Part shown: piece after piece, positions 8,235-16,744 of the stretch
How the letters are laid out: the number at the start of each line of letters is the position of its first letter
Position numbering within the stretch: the first letter of the stretch is position 1
Assembly: GCA_045047085.1 (NCBI GenBank)
Contig: JASFYT010000075.1
Coordinates: forward strand, 1 to 64,000
Reading direction: 5' to 3'
DNA length: 64,000 nt
Origin: GCA-2401155 sp045047085
GTDB taxonomy: Bacteria; Pseudomonadota; Alphaproteobacteria; Rhizobiales; Rhizobiaceae
The notes under the pieces: model-generated
What the model saw: the letters and a program-made list of their open reading frames with translations, nothing else
The model's database searches: none
What the model was told of the DNA's origin: nothing
Position numbers and translations under genes: made by a program

Positions 8235-9322
8235 ACAACGAACTGCCAAAATGGGTCGACTACGGCTTGATGCCGCTGATTAACCTCGCAATAGCGTTCA
8301 TTGTCGCCGGTTTTGTAGTCTTACTGGTGGGAGAAAATCCGTTTGAGGCCGCCTATCTGTTGGTGCGCGGTGCATTCGGTTTTGGTGAAGGCATTGGTTT
8401 TACTCTTTTTTATGCCACCAATTTCATCTTTACCGGTCTTGCGGTGGCGGTGGCCATCCATTGCGGGCTGTTCAATATCGGTTGCGAAGGGCAGGCATAT
8501 ATTGGTGGACTCGGCGTGGCCTTTGCCTGTCTCGCATTCGACGCCTATCTGCCTTGGTATGTGGTCTTCCCTCTCGCGGTGATAGGGGCCGCAATTTTTG
8601 GCGCTGCATGGGCGTTCATCCCCGCTTGGCTTCAGGCGACCAGAGGCAGCCATGTGGTGATCACCACCATTATGTTCAATTTTATCTCCTCGGCCCTGAT
8701 GGTCTATTTGCTGGTCGAAGTACTAAAACCGGCAAAAAGCATGAACCCGGAAACCAGAACCTTCACTGAAGCAGGACAATTGCCCAAGCTCGACTGGCTG
8801 ATGGAAATGTTCGGTTCAGACCTCGGCGGCGCTCCGTTTAATATTTCCTTCTTTCTGGCGTTGTTTGCTTGCTATTTAGTCTGGCTTTTAATCTGGCGCA
8901 CCAAGCTCGGCTATGAACTAAGAACCATGGGCACCAATCCCACAGCCGCGATTTATGCGGGTATTCCGCAGGTGAAAACCATTGTAATTGCCATGCTGAT
9001 TTCAGGCGGATTGGCCGGGATGATGGCGCTAAATCCAATCATGGGTGATCAGGCACGCCTCAATATTGAATTTCCGGCAGGTGCAGGTTTTGTTGGTATC
9101 GCGGTTGCACTGATGGGGCGTAATCATCCTGTAGGTATCATTCTAGCCGCCATCCTGTTCGGCATGCTTTATCAGGGTGGTGCGGAGCTTTCTTTTGATA
9201 TGCCAAGTATTTCACGCGATATGATTGTGGTAATTCAAGGCCTCGTTATTCTGTTTGCCGGTGCGTTGGAGCATGTTTTCCGGCCAGCCTTGATGCGAAT
9301 TTTTGTTAAAGGAGGCAGTTAG
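8231..9322 (+). CDS. Nucleoside ABC importer permease, subunit 1
   Basis: A 363-residue inner-membrane permease of the branched-chain/CUT2 type (BPD_transp_2 fold), with about nine to ten hydrophobic helices. The conserved EAA-like region is GTNPTAAIYAGIPQVKTIVIAMLISGGLAGM near residues 235-265, the loop that contacts the ATPase. Family marks such as GLFNIGCEGQAYIGGL (about 78-93) are typical of the larger BMP-system permease. The ATG overlaps the VOC stop by ATGA, and the stop precedes the second permease start by one base. It should form a heterodimer with the product of 9324. Confidence 0.92.
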   Translation: MNNELPKWVDYGLMPLINLAIAFIVAGFVVLLVGENPFEAAYLLVRGAFGFGEGIGFTLFYATNFIFTGLAVAVAIHCGLFNIGCEGQAYIGGLGVAFACLAFDAYLPWYVVFPLAVIGAAIFGAAWAFIPAWLQATRGSHVVITTIMFNFISSALMVYLLVEVLKPAKSMNPETRTFTEAGQLPKLDWLMEMFGSDLGGAPFNISFFLALFACYLVWLLIWRTKLGYELRTMGTNPTAAIYAGIPQVKTIVIAMLISGGLAGMMALNPIMGDQARLNIEFPAGAGFVGIAVALMGRNHPVGIILAAILFGMLYQGGAELSFDMPSISRDMIVVIQGLVILFAGALEHVFRPALMRIFVKGGS

Positions 9323-9323
9323 A

Positions 9324-10292
9324 ATGGAATTTCTGATATCCTTACAAACTCTGGATTCTACTGTCCGCCTCTCAACGCCATTATTGCTAGCGGCTTTGGC
9401 AGGGCTCTATTCTGAGCGTTCTGGCGTCTTCGATATTGGGCTTGAAGGCAAGATGTTGGGCGCTGCATTTGCTGCCGGTGCCGCTGCTGCCGTTTGGCAT
9501 TCGGCATGGATTGGTCTCCTTGCAGGCATTGGCGTATCTGTTCTGCTTGCCCTTGTTCATGGCTTTGCATCGATCACCGCCAAGGGAAACCAGATTGTTT
9601 CTGGCGTGGCCATCAACTTTGTTGCGGCAGGGCTAACGGCCCTATTGGGGCAAAGCTGGTTCAGTCAGGGCGGAAGAACGCCACAATTGAAGGCCGAAGA
9701 ACGCTTTACCGAGATTACCTTGCCCGGCGCAGAAATGATGGCTGATGTACCGATCATCGGTCCGGTCTATGCCGATTTGATTTCAGGGCACAATTTACTG
9801 GTTTATGTGGCTTTCCTTGCGGTGCCATTCACCTATTGGGTACTGTTTAAAACCAGATTTGGCCTGCGTTTGCGTGCTGTAGGTGAGAACCCGGCAGCAG
9901 TTGATACAGCAGGAATATCTGTTGTCTGGGCGCGATATCGTGCGGTCATCGTGTGCGGTATTCTGTGCGGATTGGCTGGAACATTCCTTTCCATCGGCGT
10001 ATCGGCAGGCTTTGTTAAAGACATGACAGCAGGCAAAGGTTTTATCGCGCTCGCAGCCTTGATTTTCGCCAAATGGAAACCAATCAACGTAATGCTGGCC
10101 TGCCTGTTATTTGGCTATCTGGAAGCGGTTGGCATCCGCATGCAGGGTCGCGAATTGCCGCTGATAGGCGAAGTTCCGGTCCAGTTTATTCAGGCGCTAC
10201 CTTATATCCTCACCGTTGTTCTGTTGGCTGGTTTTATCGGCAAAGCTATTCCACCAAAAGCTGGCGGTGTTGCATATTCCAAGGAGCGTTAA
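9324..10292 (+). CDS. Nucleoside ABC importer permease, subunit 2
   Basis: A 322-residue membrane permease pairing with the preceding subunit. I placed the start at ATG 9324 because GGAGG at 9311-9315 is ideally spaced; the open frame extends back to 9303 into the previous gene without a ribosome site. The sequence shows TLLLAALAGL-like first helices, YSERSGVFDIGLEGKML (about 32-48), and the ATPase-contact loop GENPAAVDTAGISV followed by GLAGTFLS. It is the smaller permease of the BMP-type nucleoside importer. One base separates it from the upstream stop and one base from the TTG start of cdd, so translation is tightly linked. Confidence 0.92.
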   Translation: MEFLISLQTLDSTVRLSTPLLLAALAGLYSERSGVFDIGLEGKMLGAAFAAGAAAAVWHSAWIGLLAGIGVSVLLALVHGFASITAKGNQIVSGVAINFVAAGLTALLGQSWFSQGGRTPQLKAEERFTEITLPGAEMMADVPIIGPVYADLISGHNLLVYVAFLAVPFTYWVLFKTRFGLRLRAVGENPAAVDTAGISVVWARYRAVIVCGILCGLAGTFLSIGVSAGFVKDMTAGKGFIALAALIFAKWKPINVMLACLLFGYLEAVGIRMQGRELPLIGEVPVQFIQALPYILTVVLLAGFIGKAIPPKAGGVAYSKER

Positions 10293-10293
10293 A

Positions 10294-10677
10294 TTGAGAG
10301 CTGATCTTCACCGTTTGGCAGTTCTTGCCGCCAAAAAAGCCCACGCACCTCATTCAAAATTTCCGGTTGGTGCAACGATAAGAACCAGCGATGGCCGTAC
10401 TTTCTCCGGTTGCAATGTGGAAAATGTTTCCTACCCGGAAGGTTGGTGCGCAGAAACCACCGCCATCGCCCATATGGTGATGGATGGCGGTGGAGAGATA
10501 TCGGAAATCGCCGTTTTCGCACCAAAAATGGATGAAATAACCCCATGCGGCGGGTGCCGACAACGCATCGTCGAATTTGGCACACCGGATACGCTGATTC
10601 ATTTATGTGATGCTAATGGTGTGGTAGAATCAATCAAACTGGCAGACTTGCTGCCAAAGGCTTTCTCTAAACTTTAA
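10294..10677 (+). CDS. cdd: Cytidine deaminase (TTG start)
   Basis: Hydrolyses cytidine and deoxycytidine to uridine and deoxyuridine. I chose TTG 10294: AAGGAG at 10281-10286 is well placed, and the resulting 127 residues match the usual length of tetrameric cytidine deaminases. An upstream ATG in the same frame (10216) would add 26 residues that only read through the permease gene. The zinc site is complete: C52-A-E54 (with Glu54 as proton shuttle) and P-C85-G-G-C88. NVENVSYP near 41-48 is the substrate-binding segment. First salvage enzyme after the transporter subunits, feeding uridine nucleosides to the thymidine phosphorylase at the end of the operon. Confidence 0.94.
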   Translation: MRADLHRLAVLAAKKAHAPHSKFPVGATIRTSDGRTFSGCNVENVSYPEGWCAETTAIAHMVMDGGGEISEIAVFAPKMDEITPCGGCRQRIVEFGTPDTLIHLCDANGVVESIKLADLLPKAFSKL

Positions 10678-10686
10678 GGGCGCGCA

Positions 10687-11487
10687 ATGAGAGCAGCAAC
10701 CACAGAACTGGTAAGACAACTGGATGGCTTGGTGCCGCAAACCGCACTCATATTGGGTTCCGGTCTTGGTGATTTGGTTGATGCGGTCGAGAACCCCATC
10801 GTCATTTCTTATAGCGATCTGGAGGGATTTCCCCAAAGCGGTGTTTCTGGCCATGCGGGAAAAATCGTTGCCGGTTATATGGCCGGGAAACCGGTTGTTA
10901 TTTTATCCGGCAGAGCTCACTATTATGAGCATGGCCAGGCAGATACCATGCGGCTCCCCATAGAGGTAATGCAGGCGATTGGTGTGAAGCGCCTAATCCT
11001 GACCAATTCCGCCGGATCCCTACGCGAGGATATGCCGCCCGGTAGCGTGATGATGGTGAATGATCACATCAACTGGTCGGGTATGAACCCGCTGATTGGT
11101 GAACCTGATGATCGTCGGTTTGTTGGCATGACCAGCGCCTATGATGCGCCCACAATGGAAGCAGCAAGAGCTGCCAGCAGAAACACCGGGGTCCCCATGT
11201 CCGAAGGTGTCTATATGTGGTTTTCCGGTCCAAGTTTTGAAACCCCGGCCGAAATCCGTATGGCCAAAATGCTCGGCGCTGATGCTGTCGGCATGTCTAC
11301 TGTGCCGGAGGTAATTCTGGCAAGATTTTGCGGACTCAATGTGGCGGCATTTTCGGTGATAACCAATTTCGGTGCAGGCATGACCGGGGGAGAGTTGTCC
11401 CATGGCGAGACCAAGGAAATGGCTCCACAGGGCGGCAAAAAACTCGGCAGGATATTGCTGGCCATGATGGAGAAATTTGAAGGATGA
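10687..11487 (+). CDS. punA: Purine nucleoside phosphorylase, trimeric type
   Basis: Splits purine (deoxy)nucleosides with phosphate to base and (deoxy)ribose-1-phosphate. The 266 residues carry the trimeric PNP motifs: GSGLG at 24-28, VSGHAG with His56, GRAHYYE at 75-81, NSAGSL near 107-112, GPSFETPAE at 181-189 with Glu185, and Asn227 in VITNFG, which in this family favours 6-oxopurines (inosine, guanosine). The stop overlaps the deoC start by ATGA. It lies 9 bp after cdd in the nucleoside operon. Confidence 0.93.
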   Translation: MRAATTELVRQLDGLVPQTALILGSGLGDLVDAVENPIVISYSDLEGFPQSGVSGHAGKIVAGYMAGKPVVILSGRAHYYEHGQADTMRLPIEVMQAIGVKRLILTNSAGSLREDMPPGSVMMVNDHINWSGMNPLIGEPDDRRFVGMTSAYDAPTMEAARAASRNTGVPMSEGVYMWFSGPSFETPAEIRMAKMLGADAVGMSTVPEVILARFCGLNVAAFSVITNFGAGMTGGELSHGETKEMAPQGGKKLGRILLAMMEKFEG

Positions 11488-12245
11488 TCGTGCGCAAAGA
11501 AGTTGCTTTACGGGCATTAAAATTGCTCGACCTCACTAATCTCAACGATGATTGCAGCGAGAGGGACATCGAAGACCTTTGCGCCCGGGCAAACGGAGCG
11601 CATGGAAAAACCGCTGCAGTTTGTATTTGGCCACGTTTCGTCGCTCAGGCAAAAACCTTGCTTGAAGGAACAAGCATCCGCATAGCAACGGTGGTAAATT
11701 TTCCCGCCGGTGGAACGGATACGAAGGCGGTGGTTGAAGAAACCAAAGCAGCCCTCGCTGCAGGTGCCGATGAGATTGATCTGGTTTTTCCCTATTCAGC
11801 CTTTCTGGCTGGCGACCACGAAACGGCAAGGGGACAGATCGAAGCAATCAAATCTTTGATCAAGCCTCCCTGCCTGCTCAAAGTTATTTTGGAAACCGGC
11901 AAATTAATCCATGAACCATTGATCAAAAATGCTTCAAATCTTGCCATCGCAGCAGGAGCCGATTTCATCAAAACCTCCACCGGAAAAGTTCCGGTAAATG
12001 CCACAATCGAGACCGCCCGTATCATGTTGCGCGCAATCAGGGCTAGTGGAAAACCAGTGGGTTTTAAACCAGCAGGTGGCATGAAAACAACTGAAGATAC
12101 CGGTGATTATCTGGCCCTTGCCGATGAAATTCTCGGACCAGACTGGGCATCCCCCGCCACGCTAAGGTTCGGCGCATCCGGTGTCCTCACCGATTTAATC
12201 GCAACGATTGAAGGCAAATCTGCCACCCAAACAAAGGGGTACTAA
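11484..12245 (+). CDS. deoC: Deoxyribose-phosphate aldolase
   Basis: Class I aldolase cleaving deoxyribose-5-phosphate to glyceraldehyde-3-phosphate and acetaldehyde. In 253 residues the catalytic set is visible: Asp99 in EIDLVFPY, Schiff-base Lys163 in DFIKTSTGK, and Lys195 in GFKPAGGMKT. The ATG overlaps the upstream stop (ATGA), and three bases separate its TAA from the GTG of deoA. It completes deoxynucleoside breakdown, but the phosphopentomutase (DeoB) needed between the phosphorylases and DeoC is not encoded in this window. Confidence 0.95.
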   Translation: MIVRKEVALRALKLLDLTNLNDDCSERDIEDLCARANGAHGKTAAVCIWPRFVAQAKTLLEGTSIRIATVVNFPAGGTDTKAVVEETKAALAAGADEIDLVFPYSAFLAGDHETARGQIEAIKSLIKPPCLLKVILETGKLIHEPLIKNASNLAIAAGADFIKTSTGKVPVNATIETARIMLRAIRASGKPVGFKPAGGMKTTEDTGDYLALADEILGPDWASPATLRFGASGVLTDLIATIEGKSATQTKGY

Positions 12246-12248
12246 ATA

Positions 12249-13559
12249 GTGCTTCCCCAAGAAATAATCAGAAAAAAACGTGATGGCCTGAAGCTCGAGC
12301 AGCACGAAATTGCTGAGTTCATTGATGGCGTAACCAGTGGCCTTGTCACGGATTCGCAAATGTCAGCCCTCGCCATGGCGGTGTTTTTCAACGGCATGGA
12401 GCGAGACGAGGCTGTGGCATTAACCAAGGCCATGCGCGATTCCGGCATTGTGCTCGACTGGAGTGATCTTGATGGCCCGGTTCTTGATAAGCACTCTACC
12501 GGCGGTGTAGGCGATAATGTATCCTTGATGCTTGCGCCAGTTGTTGCCGCCTGCGGTGGCTATGTTCCGATGATTTCAGGCCGTGGCCTTGGTCACACTG
12601 GCGGCACACTGGATAAATTTGATGCCATTCCCGGTTATCAAACCCAACCGGATATCGATCTTTTTCGTAAAGTCACCAAGGAAGTAGGCTGTGCCATAAT
12701 TGGCCAGACCGCCAATCTTGCCCCGGCAGATAAGCGCATTTATGGTATTCGCGATGTGACGGCGACTGTGGAAAGCGTGCCGTTGATCACCGCATCCATC
12801 CTCTCCAAAAAACTTTCCGCGGGTCTGCATGGGCTGGTGTTGGACGTGAAAGTGGGTTCAGGCGCGTTCATGGATTCGTTGGAAAAAGCACAAGAGCTTA
12901 CCAAGAGCTTGGTCGAAGTAGCCAATGGCGCAGGCCTTGCCACCACAGCGCTGCTCACCGATATGGACCACCCACTCGCAAATTGCGCAGGAAACGCTGT
13001 TGAAATGCGCAATGCAGTAGATTTTCTTACCGGTGCTCATATTGATCCAAGACTGTACGAAGTGACGGTGGCGCTGGGCGCAGAAATGCTATTGTCGGGC
13101 AAGCTTGCAGACGATCGAAAACAGGCAACAGAAAAAATCGAGAATGCTTTTTCCAGCGGTAAAGCTGCAGAAATTTTCGGAAAAATGGTGACCGAACTTG
13201 GTGGGCCATCAGACTTTGTCGAGAACATGGATAACTATCTGGATCGCCCGGAAATTGAAATTGAAATTTATGCCGATGGGGACGCATCCGCCCTCAAGGG
13301 TAATCTCGGTTTTGACACTCGTGAAATCGGTCTGGCGGTAATCGAACTGGGTGGCGGTCGCACCAACCCAGGTGATGCCATTGATCATTCTGTGGGTATC
13401 ATCGATATAGCTCCCAGAGACTGGGACGGCGATCAACCAATTTGCCGCATACTAGCACGGGACAAGGATACTGCCGAAAGGGCGGCAATACGGATAAAAA
13501 ATGCCATCAGGCCAGCAGGAAAAACCCCTGATGCTATTTTGCAGCGGGTAGACCGCTAA
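12249..13559 (+). CDS. deoA: Thymidine phosphorylase (GTG start)
   Basis: Phosphorolyses thymidine and deoxyuridine to base and deoxyribose-1-phosphate. The 436 residues carry DKHSTGGVGD (about 78-87), the family signature SGRGLGHTGGTLDKFDAIPG (about 111-130) and KLSAGLHGLVLDVKVGSGAF (about 187-206). Length is normal (E. coli DeoA about 440). GTG 12249 is preceded by AAGGGG in the deoC tail. It is the last gene of the salvage operon; its 3' end overlaps the convergent histidine kinase gene by 26 bp. Confidence 0.95.
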   Translation: MLPQEIIRKKRDGLKLEQHEIAEFIDGVTSGLVTDSQMSALAMAVFFNGMERDEAVALTKAMRDSGIVLDWSDLDGPVLDKHSTGGVGDNVSLMLAPVVAACGGYVPMISGRGLGHTGGTLDKFDAIPGYQTQPDIDLFRKVTKEVGCAIIGQTANLAPADKRIYGIRDVTATVESVPLITASILSKKLSAGLHGLVLDVKVGSGAFMDSLEKAQELTKSLVEVANGAGLATTALLTDMDHPLANCAGNAVEMRNAVDFLTGAHIDPRLYEVTVALGAEMLLSGKLADDRKQATEKIENAFSSGKAAEIFGKMVTELGGPSDFVENMDNYLDRPEIEIEIYADGDASALKGNLGFDTREIGLAVIELGGGRTNPGDAIDHSVGIIDIAPRDWDGDQPICRILARDKDTAERAAIRIKNAIRPAGKTPDAILQRVDR

Positions 13560-15852
13560 TTTTAGCAACAGAACATTCACGCGCAATTTCCATCAGGCGG
13601 GCAGGCTTAAACGGTTTGCTGAGATAGTCATCAGCCCCGGCCCTTTCCGCCTCAATTCGGGTTTCCGATTGTTCATCGGCACTGAGAATGATTTTGCGCA
13701 CTGCAGTCAGTCCGTATTCTTGTTCGTATAGTGAAATATGGCTGATCGCATCAAGCCCATCCATAACAGGCATATGCAAATCCATCAGGATCAGATCATA
13801 AGGCTTGCCTGCCTCGGCACTTTGTTGAAATTCGGTGACAGCCAATTGCCCATTCACCACGTGACAGACAAAATGACCATCTTTTTCGAGAACCGATTTT
13901 GCCAACAGCGCGTTGATATCATTGTCTTCGGCAAGCAATATTCGTGTGGCATCATTGCGAATTATTGACGCCTCCTGCTGATTTTTAAGGGGTGCATCCG
14001 GTGAACGAATTTCTTGCCCTGCGCTTTCGCCACTCAGGATTTTCAACAAGGAATTCCCGCGCACCGGTTTTATCAAATATGCGTCAAACCCATTGTCCAG
14101 ACAGGATTGCAAGTCCCCGCGTTTTTCGGGCGTAAGCATAATGACGGAACGAGTATTCTCGGGTGACTGTGCTTTGATCTTGCCCAATGCCTGAATTGGA
14201 TCCGTTGATGTGGCTGCATCCACTAAAATATAATCAGGGTTTTGACTGTTGGCGCTGTCCCCACCAGCATCAATAATAGTTTGCGCAAGGGCGTCAGATT
14301 CAAGTTTTGAGCCAGAGATAATTGTAACACTACAGCCCTTAAGGGTTTTTGATTGTCCCCCCTGTATCGGTTGAATTTCAAGGTCCAGTTCAAAGCTGAA
14401 AACCGTGCCGGTTTTGCTATCACTTTCGATTGAAATTTCACCACCCATTTCTCGCACAATTGCCTGAGAAATGGCTAATCCCAGACCAGCACCTCCATAT
14501 TGACGGGTATTCTCATCATCAATCTGAACGAATTCATCAAAAATTCTTTGCTTGTCTTCAGTCGAAATACCGGGCCCCGTATCCTCAACTTCAAAGCGAA
14601 TAGCGGATGATTTTTCTGCCAATGATACACGCAGGCAAACTTCACCATGCTCGGTAAACTTCACTGCATTGCCCATAAGATTGATCAAAACCTGACGCAG
14701 GCGCCCGGCATCTACATCCACCCGGTCAGGAATATCGCCTGATATGTAGGTGGAAAGCCCGATGCCTTTTGAATGGGCGCGCACCGATAAGAGTTCGGCC
14801 ACATGCTCCACCTGTTGCGCCAGATTAATCTCATCCCGACGCATCTCAAATTTATTGGCTTCAATACGGGTAATATCCAAGATATCTTCAATCAGCGTTA
14901 AAAGGGCAGCGCCAGAAGTATGTATGGCTTCATTATAAGTATTCTGATTGGGGGTGAGTTCCGTGTCGCTAAGCAAATCAGACATGCCAAGAATGCCGCT
15001 TAGCGGCGTGCGCATTTCATGGCTCACATTGGCAAGAAAGCGAGTTTTTGCCCGGCTTGCGGTTTCGGCTTTTTCGCTGGCATCGCGCAATGCCAGTTCG
15101 GTATCTTTGTGCTGGGTAACATCACGCACGATGGAACGAATTGCGGGGTTCCCACTCCCTGCGTCTCGAATTGGTACATCGAGCCAGGAATACCAGCGCT
15201 TGCCATGTTTGGAATCCACACAAATTTCATGTACAATTCCCTGTTGCTCCAATGGCGGGAAATCTCCACCACCGACCAAAGATTGCGGTTCAAACCTGGT
15301 GCCGACGAGTTCCGTTGGTAGTTTATCAAAAATACTAGCAAAGGAACCGTTGGCGAATGTGATGATACCAGCGTTGTTTCGATGCATCACCGAATCACCA
15401 AACGCCTCAACCAGTGAACGATAGCGTTCTTCTCCTTCGCGCAATTCCCATGTTTTATCTGAAAGCTGCTCCACCTGTCCGTTTAGCCAGACAATGGTCT
15501 CGTTCAAGTGCGCCTTTTGCGAAAGATAATATTTCCAATAACAACAGCCGGCAATCGCCAATACCCCAAGTATCAACTCACCACGCCATTCAATGATGAC
15601 GCCCGTAAGGATGGTTGCAAAAATCAGGTCAAAGAGAACCAAAGCATGGCCAAGAATCAGCCATAATATTGTGAAACTTTCGAATTTACCGGATTTTTTA
15701 CCGAGTTTATCATTGGGAGATATGGTTTCAGAAAGATTTGATAAATCCAGTGAGGGTGCCTCATATACAGGCAATTGTTCGATCATCGCTGATCTGCGAA
15801 CATTCCTGTTTGAAAATCCTTCCAGGGATTTATATGAAGATTTTCTTGCCAT
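13534..15852 (-). CDS. Hybrid sensor histidine kinase with pseudo-receiver and receiver
   Basis: A 772-residue membrane-bound hybrid kinase. Order: two membrane segments (about 58-108), coiled linker, PAS domain (about 140-250), HisKA with phospho-acceptor His278 in FLANVSHEMRTP, ATPase domain with N-box Asn395, DTGPGI (424-429) and GGAGLGLAI (453-461). A degenerate receiver follows (about 506-606) that lacks the acidic pair on strand 1, though Asp545 and Lys595 remain. The chain ends with a complete receiver (about 637-760; Glu642/Asp643, Asp691, Lys746). No output domain or cognate regulator is adjacent, so the receiver probably passes phosphate to an unlinked partner. The signal is unknown. 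Its 3' end overlaps deoA tail-to-tail. Confidence 0.92.
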   Translation of the reverse strand: MARKSSYKSLEGFSNRNVRRSAMIEQLPVYEAPSLDLSNLSETISPNDKLGKKSGKFESFTILWLILGHALVLFDLIFATILTGVIIEWRGELILGVLAIAGCCYWKYYLSQKAHLNETIVWLNGQVEQLSDKTWELREGEERYRSLVEAFGDSVMHRNNAGIITFANGSFASIFDKLPTELVGTRFEPQSLVGGGDFPPLEQQGIVHEICVDSKHGKRWYSWLDVPIRDAGSGNPAIRSIVRDVTQHKDTELALRDASEKAETASRAKTRFLANVSHEMRTPLSGILGMSDLLSDTELTPNQNTYNEAIHTSGAALLTLIEDILDITRIEANKFEMRRDEINLAQQVEHVAELLSVRAHSKGIGLSTYISGDIPDRVDVDAGRLRQVLINLMGNAVKFTEHGEVCLRVSLAEKSSAIRFEVEDTGPGISTEDKQRIFDEFVQIDDENTRQYGGAGLGLAISQAIVREMGGEISIESDSKTGTVFSFELDLEIQPIQGGQSKTLKGCSVTIISGSKLESDALAQTIIDAGGDSANSQNPDYILVDAATSTDPIQALGKIKAQSPENTRSVIMLTPEKRGDLQSCLDNGFDAYLIKPVRGNSLLKILSGESAGQEIRSPDAPLKNQQEASIIRNDATRILLAEDNDINALLAKSVLEKDGHFVCHVVNGQLAVTEFQQSAEAGKPYDLILMDLHMPVMDGLDAISHISLYEQEYGLTAVRKIILSADEQSETRIEAERAGADDYLSKPFKPARLMEIARECSVAKISGLPAAK

Positions 15853-15991
15853 AAAATTCTACCGGTTATCCGTAAAAATCACACCTGAGATTCCCATTTT
15901 GAATATTTCTACGAGAAAAACATTGAGAAACCCTTGATTTTAGTTGAATTTGGCAACATAGCTTTCACGGTTAATTCAGTGTGAGCAGAGT

Positions 15992-16034
15992 AAGAATTGG
16001 ATGTTGCAAGCCGGGGCGGGCTTTACCAATTCTT
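15992..16034. other. Nested two-stem inverted repeat in a divergent gene gap
   Basis: Outer arms AAGAATTGG (15992-16000) and CCAATTCTT (16026-16034) pair perfectly over nine bases. Inside, AAGCC (16008-16012) and GGCTT (16019-16023) form a second stem around GGGGCG. The two stems are separated by 7 nt on one side and 2 nt on the other. No T-run follows on either strand, so it is not a standard terminator. It sits in the 298-bp gap between the divergent kinase and hydrolase genes, which otherwise shows nothing clear. Confidence 0.6.
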
Positions 16035-16150
16035 GGAAGCGTTGAAACTATCCTGTTGACGACTGGAAAACCGACCACAGAATTTCTGACAATGTCTGTA
16101 ATATTGTGAATATGTGAAACTATAAAATTTGATTCTACGAGGTATTAATA

Positions 16151-16732
16151 ATGCGCCCAGTAACATCTGTTATCCGCAACACGGTCTTTGCTGCAATACT
16201 TTCAGCCACATCACTGACGATTTCACCAGCAGCAGCTGAAGAAGTGTACATGATCCGTGGCTTTCTCAATATTTTTTCAGATGGCATGAACCAGATGACG
16301 CGCAAGTTACGCTCACGTGGCATTCGCGCAACGGCGATTTCAAATGGTGATTGGCGCGGCATTGCACAAAAAATCATTCGTCGCTCCAAACAGAAAAAGG
16401 TTTCTTATCCAATTGTGATTGTAGGTCATTCTTTAGGGGGTGTTGAAGCGCCAGATTTTGCCAATACGCTCGGCGCAGCCGGTGTTCCGGTAGCATTGGT
16501 TATTGGGCTCGACCCCGGTTTTAGGTCGCCTAATCGTTTCGGTCGCGGCACCAAACGGGTGATCAACTATAAAATTCCATCTGGAAAAAATTATCGTCGT
16601 GGTCGCGGCTTCAAGGGTAAAATTACCACCATTGATGTTTCCAAATTTGGTGTGGATCATGTGGGTATCGACAAAAATAAAAATATCCAGCGTCTTGTGA
16701 TCCAAAAAATTCGCGCGCAAGTCAAAAAATAA
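16151..16732 (+). CDS. Exported alpha/beta-hydrolase-like protein
   Basis: A 193-residue protein with a signal peptide (residues 1-29, ending PAAA). The body is a minimal alpha/beta hydrolase: nucleophile elbow VGHSLGG with Ser94, then LDPGF with Asp121 and VDHVGI with His170, a plausible catalytic triad in the right order. The C-terminal third is very basic (KNYRRGRGFKGK and the final KIRAQVKK), which could bind wall polymers or membrane surface. It resembles uncharacterised secreted lipase/thioesterase-like proteins; the substrate is unknown. The ATG is 13 nt upstream of nothing else in frame and is preceded by GAGG. A DMT transporter gene follows after 12 bp. Confidence 0.72.
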   Translation: MRPVTSVIRNTVFAAILSATSLTISPAAAEEVYMIRGFLNIFSDGMNQMTRKLRSRGIRATAISNGDWRGIAQKIIRRSKQKKVSYPIVIVGHSLGGVEAPDFANTLGAAGVPVALVIGLDPGFRSPNRFGRGTKRVINYKIPSGKNYRRGRGFKGKITTIDVSKFGVDHVGIDKNKNIQRLVIQKIRAQVKK

Positions 16733-16744
16733 TATCGTAACCCA

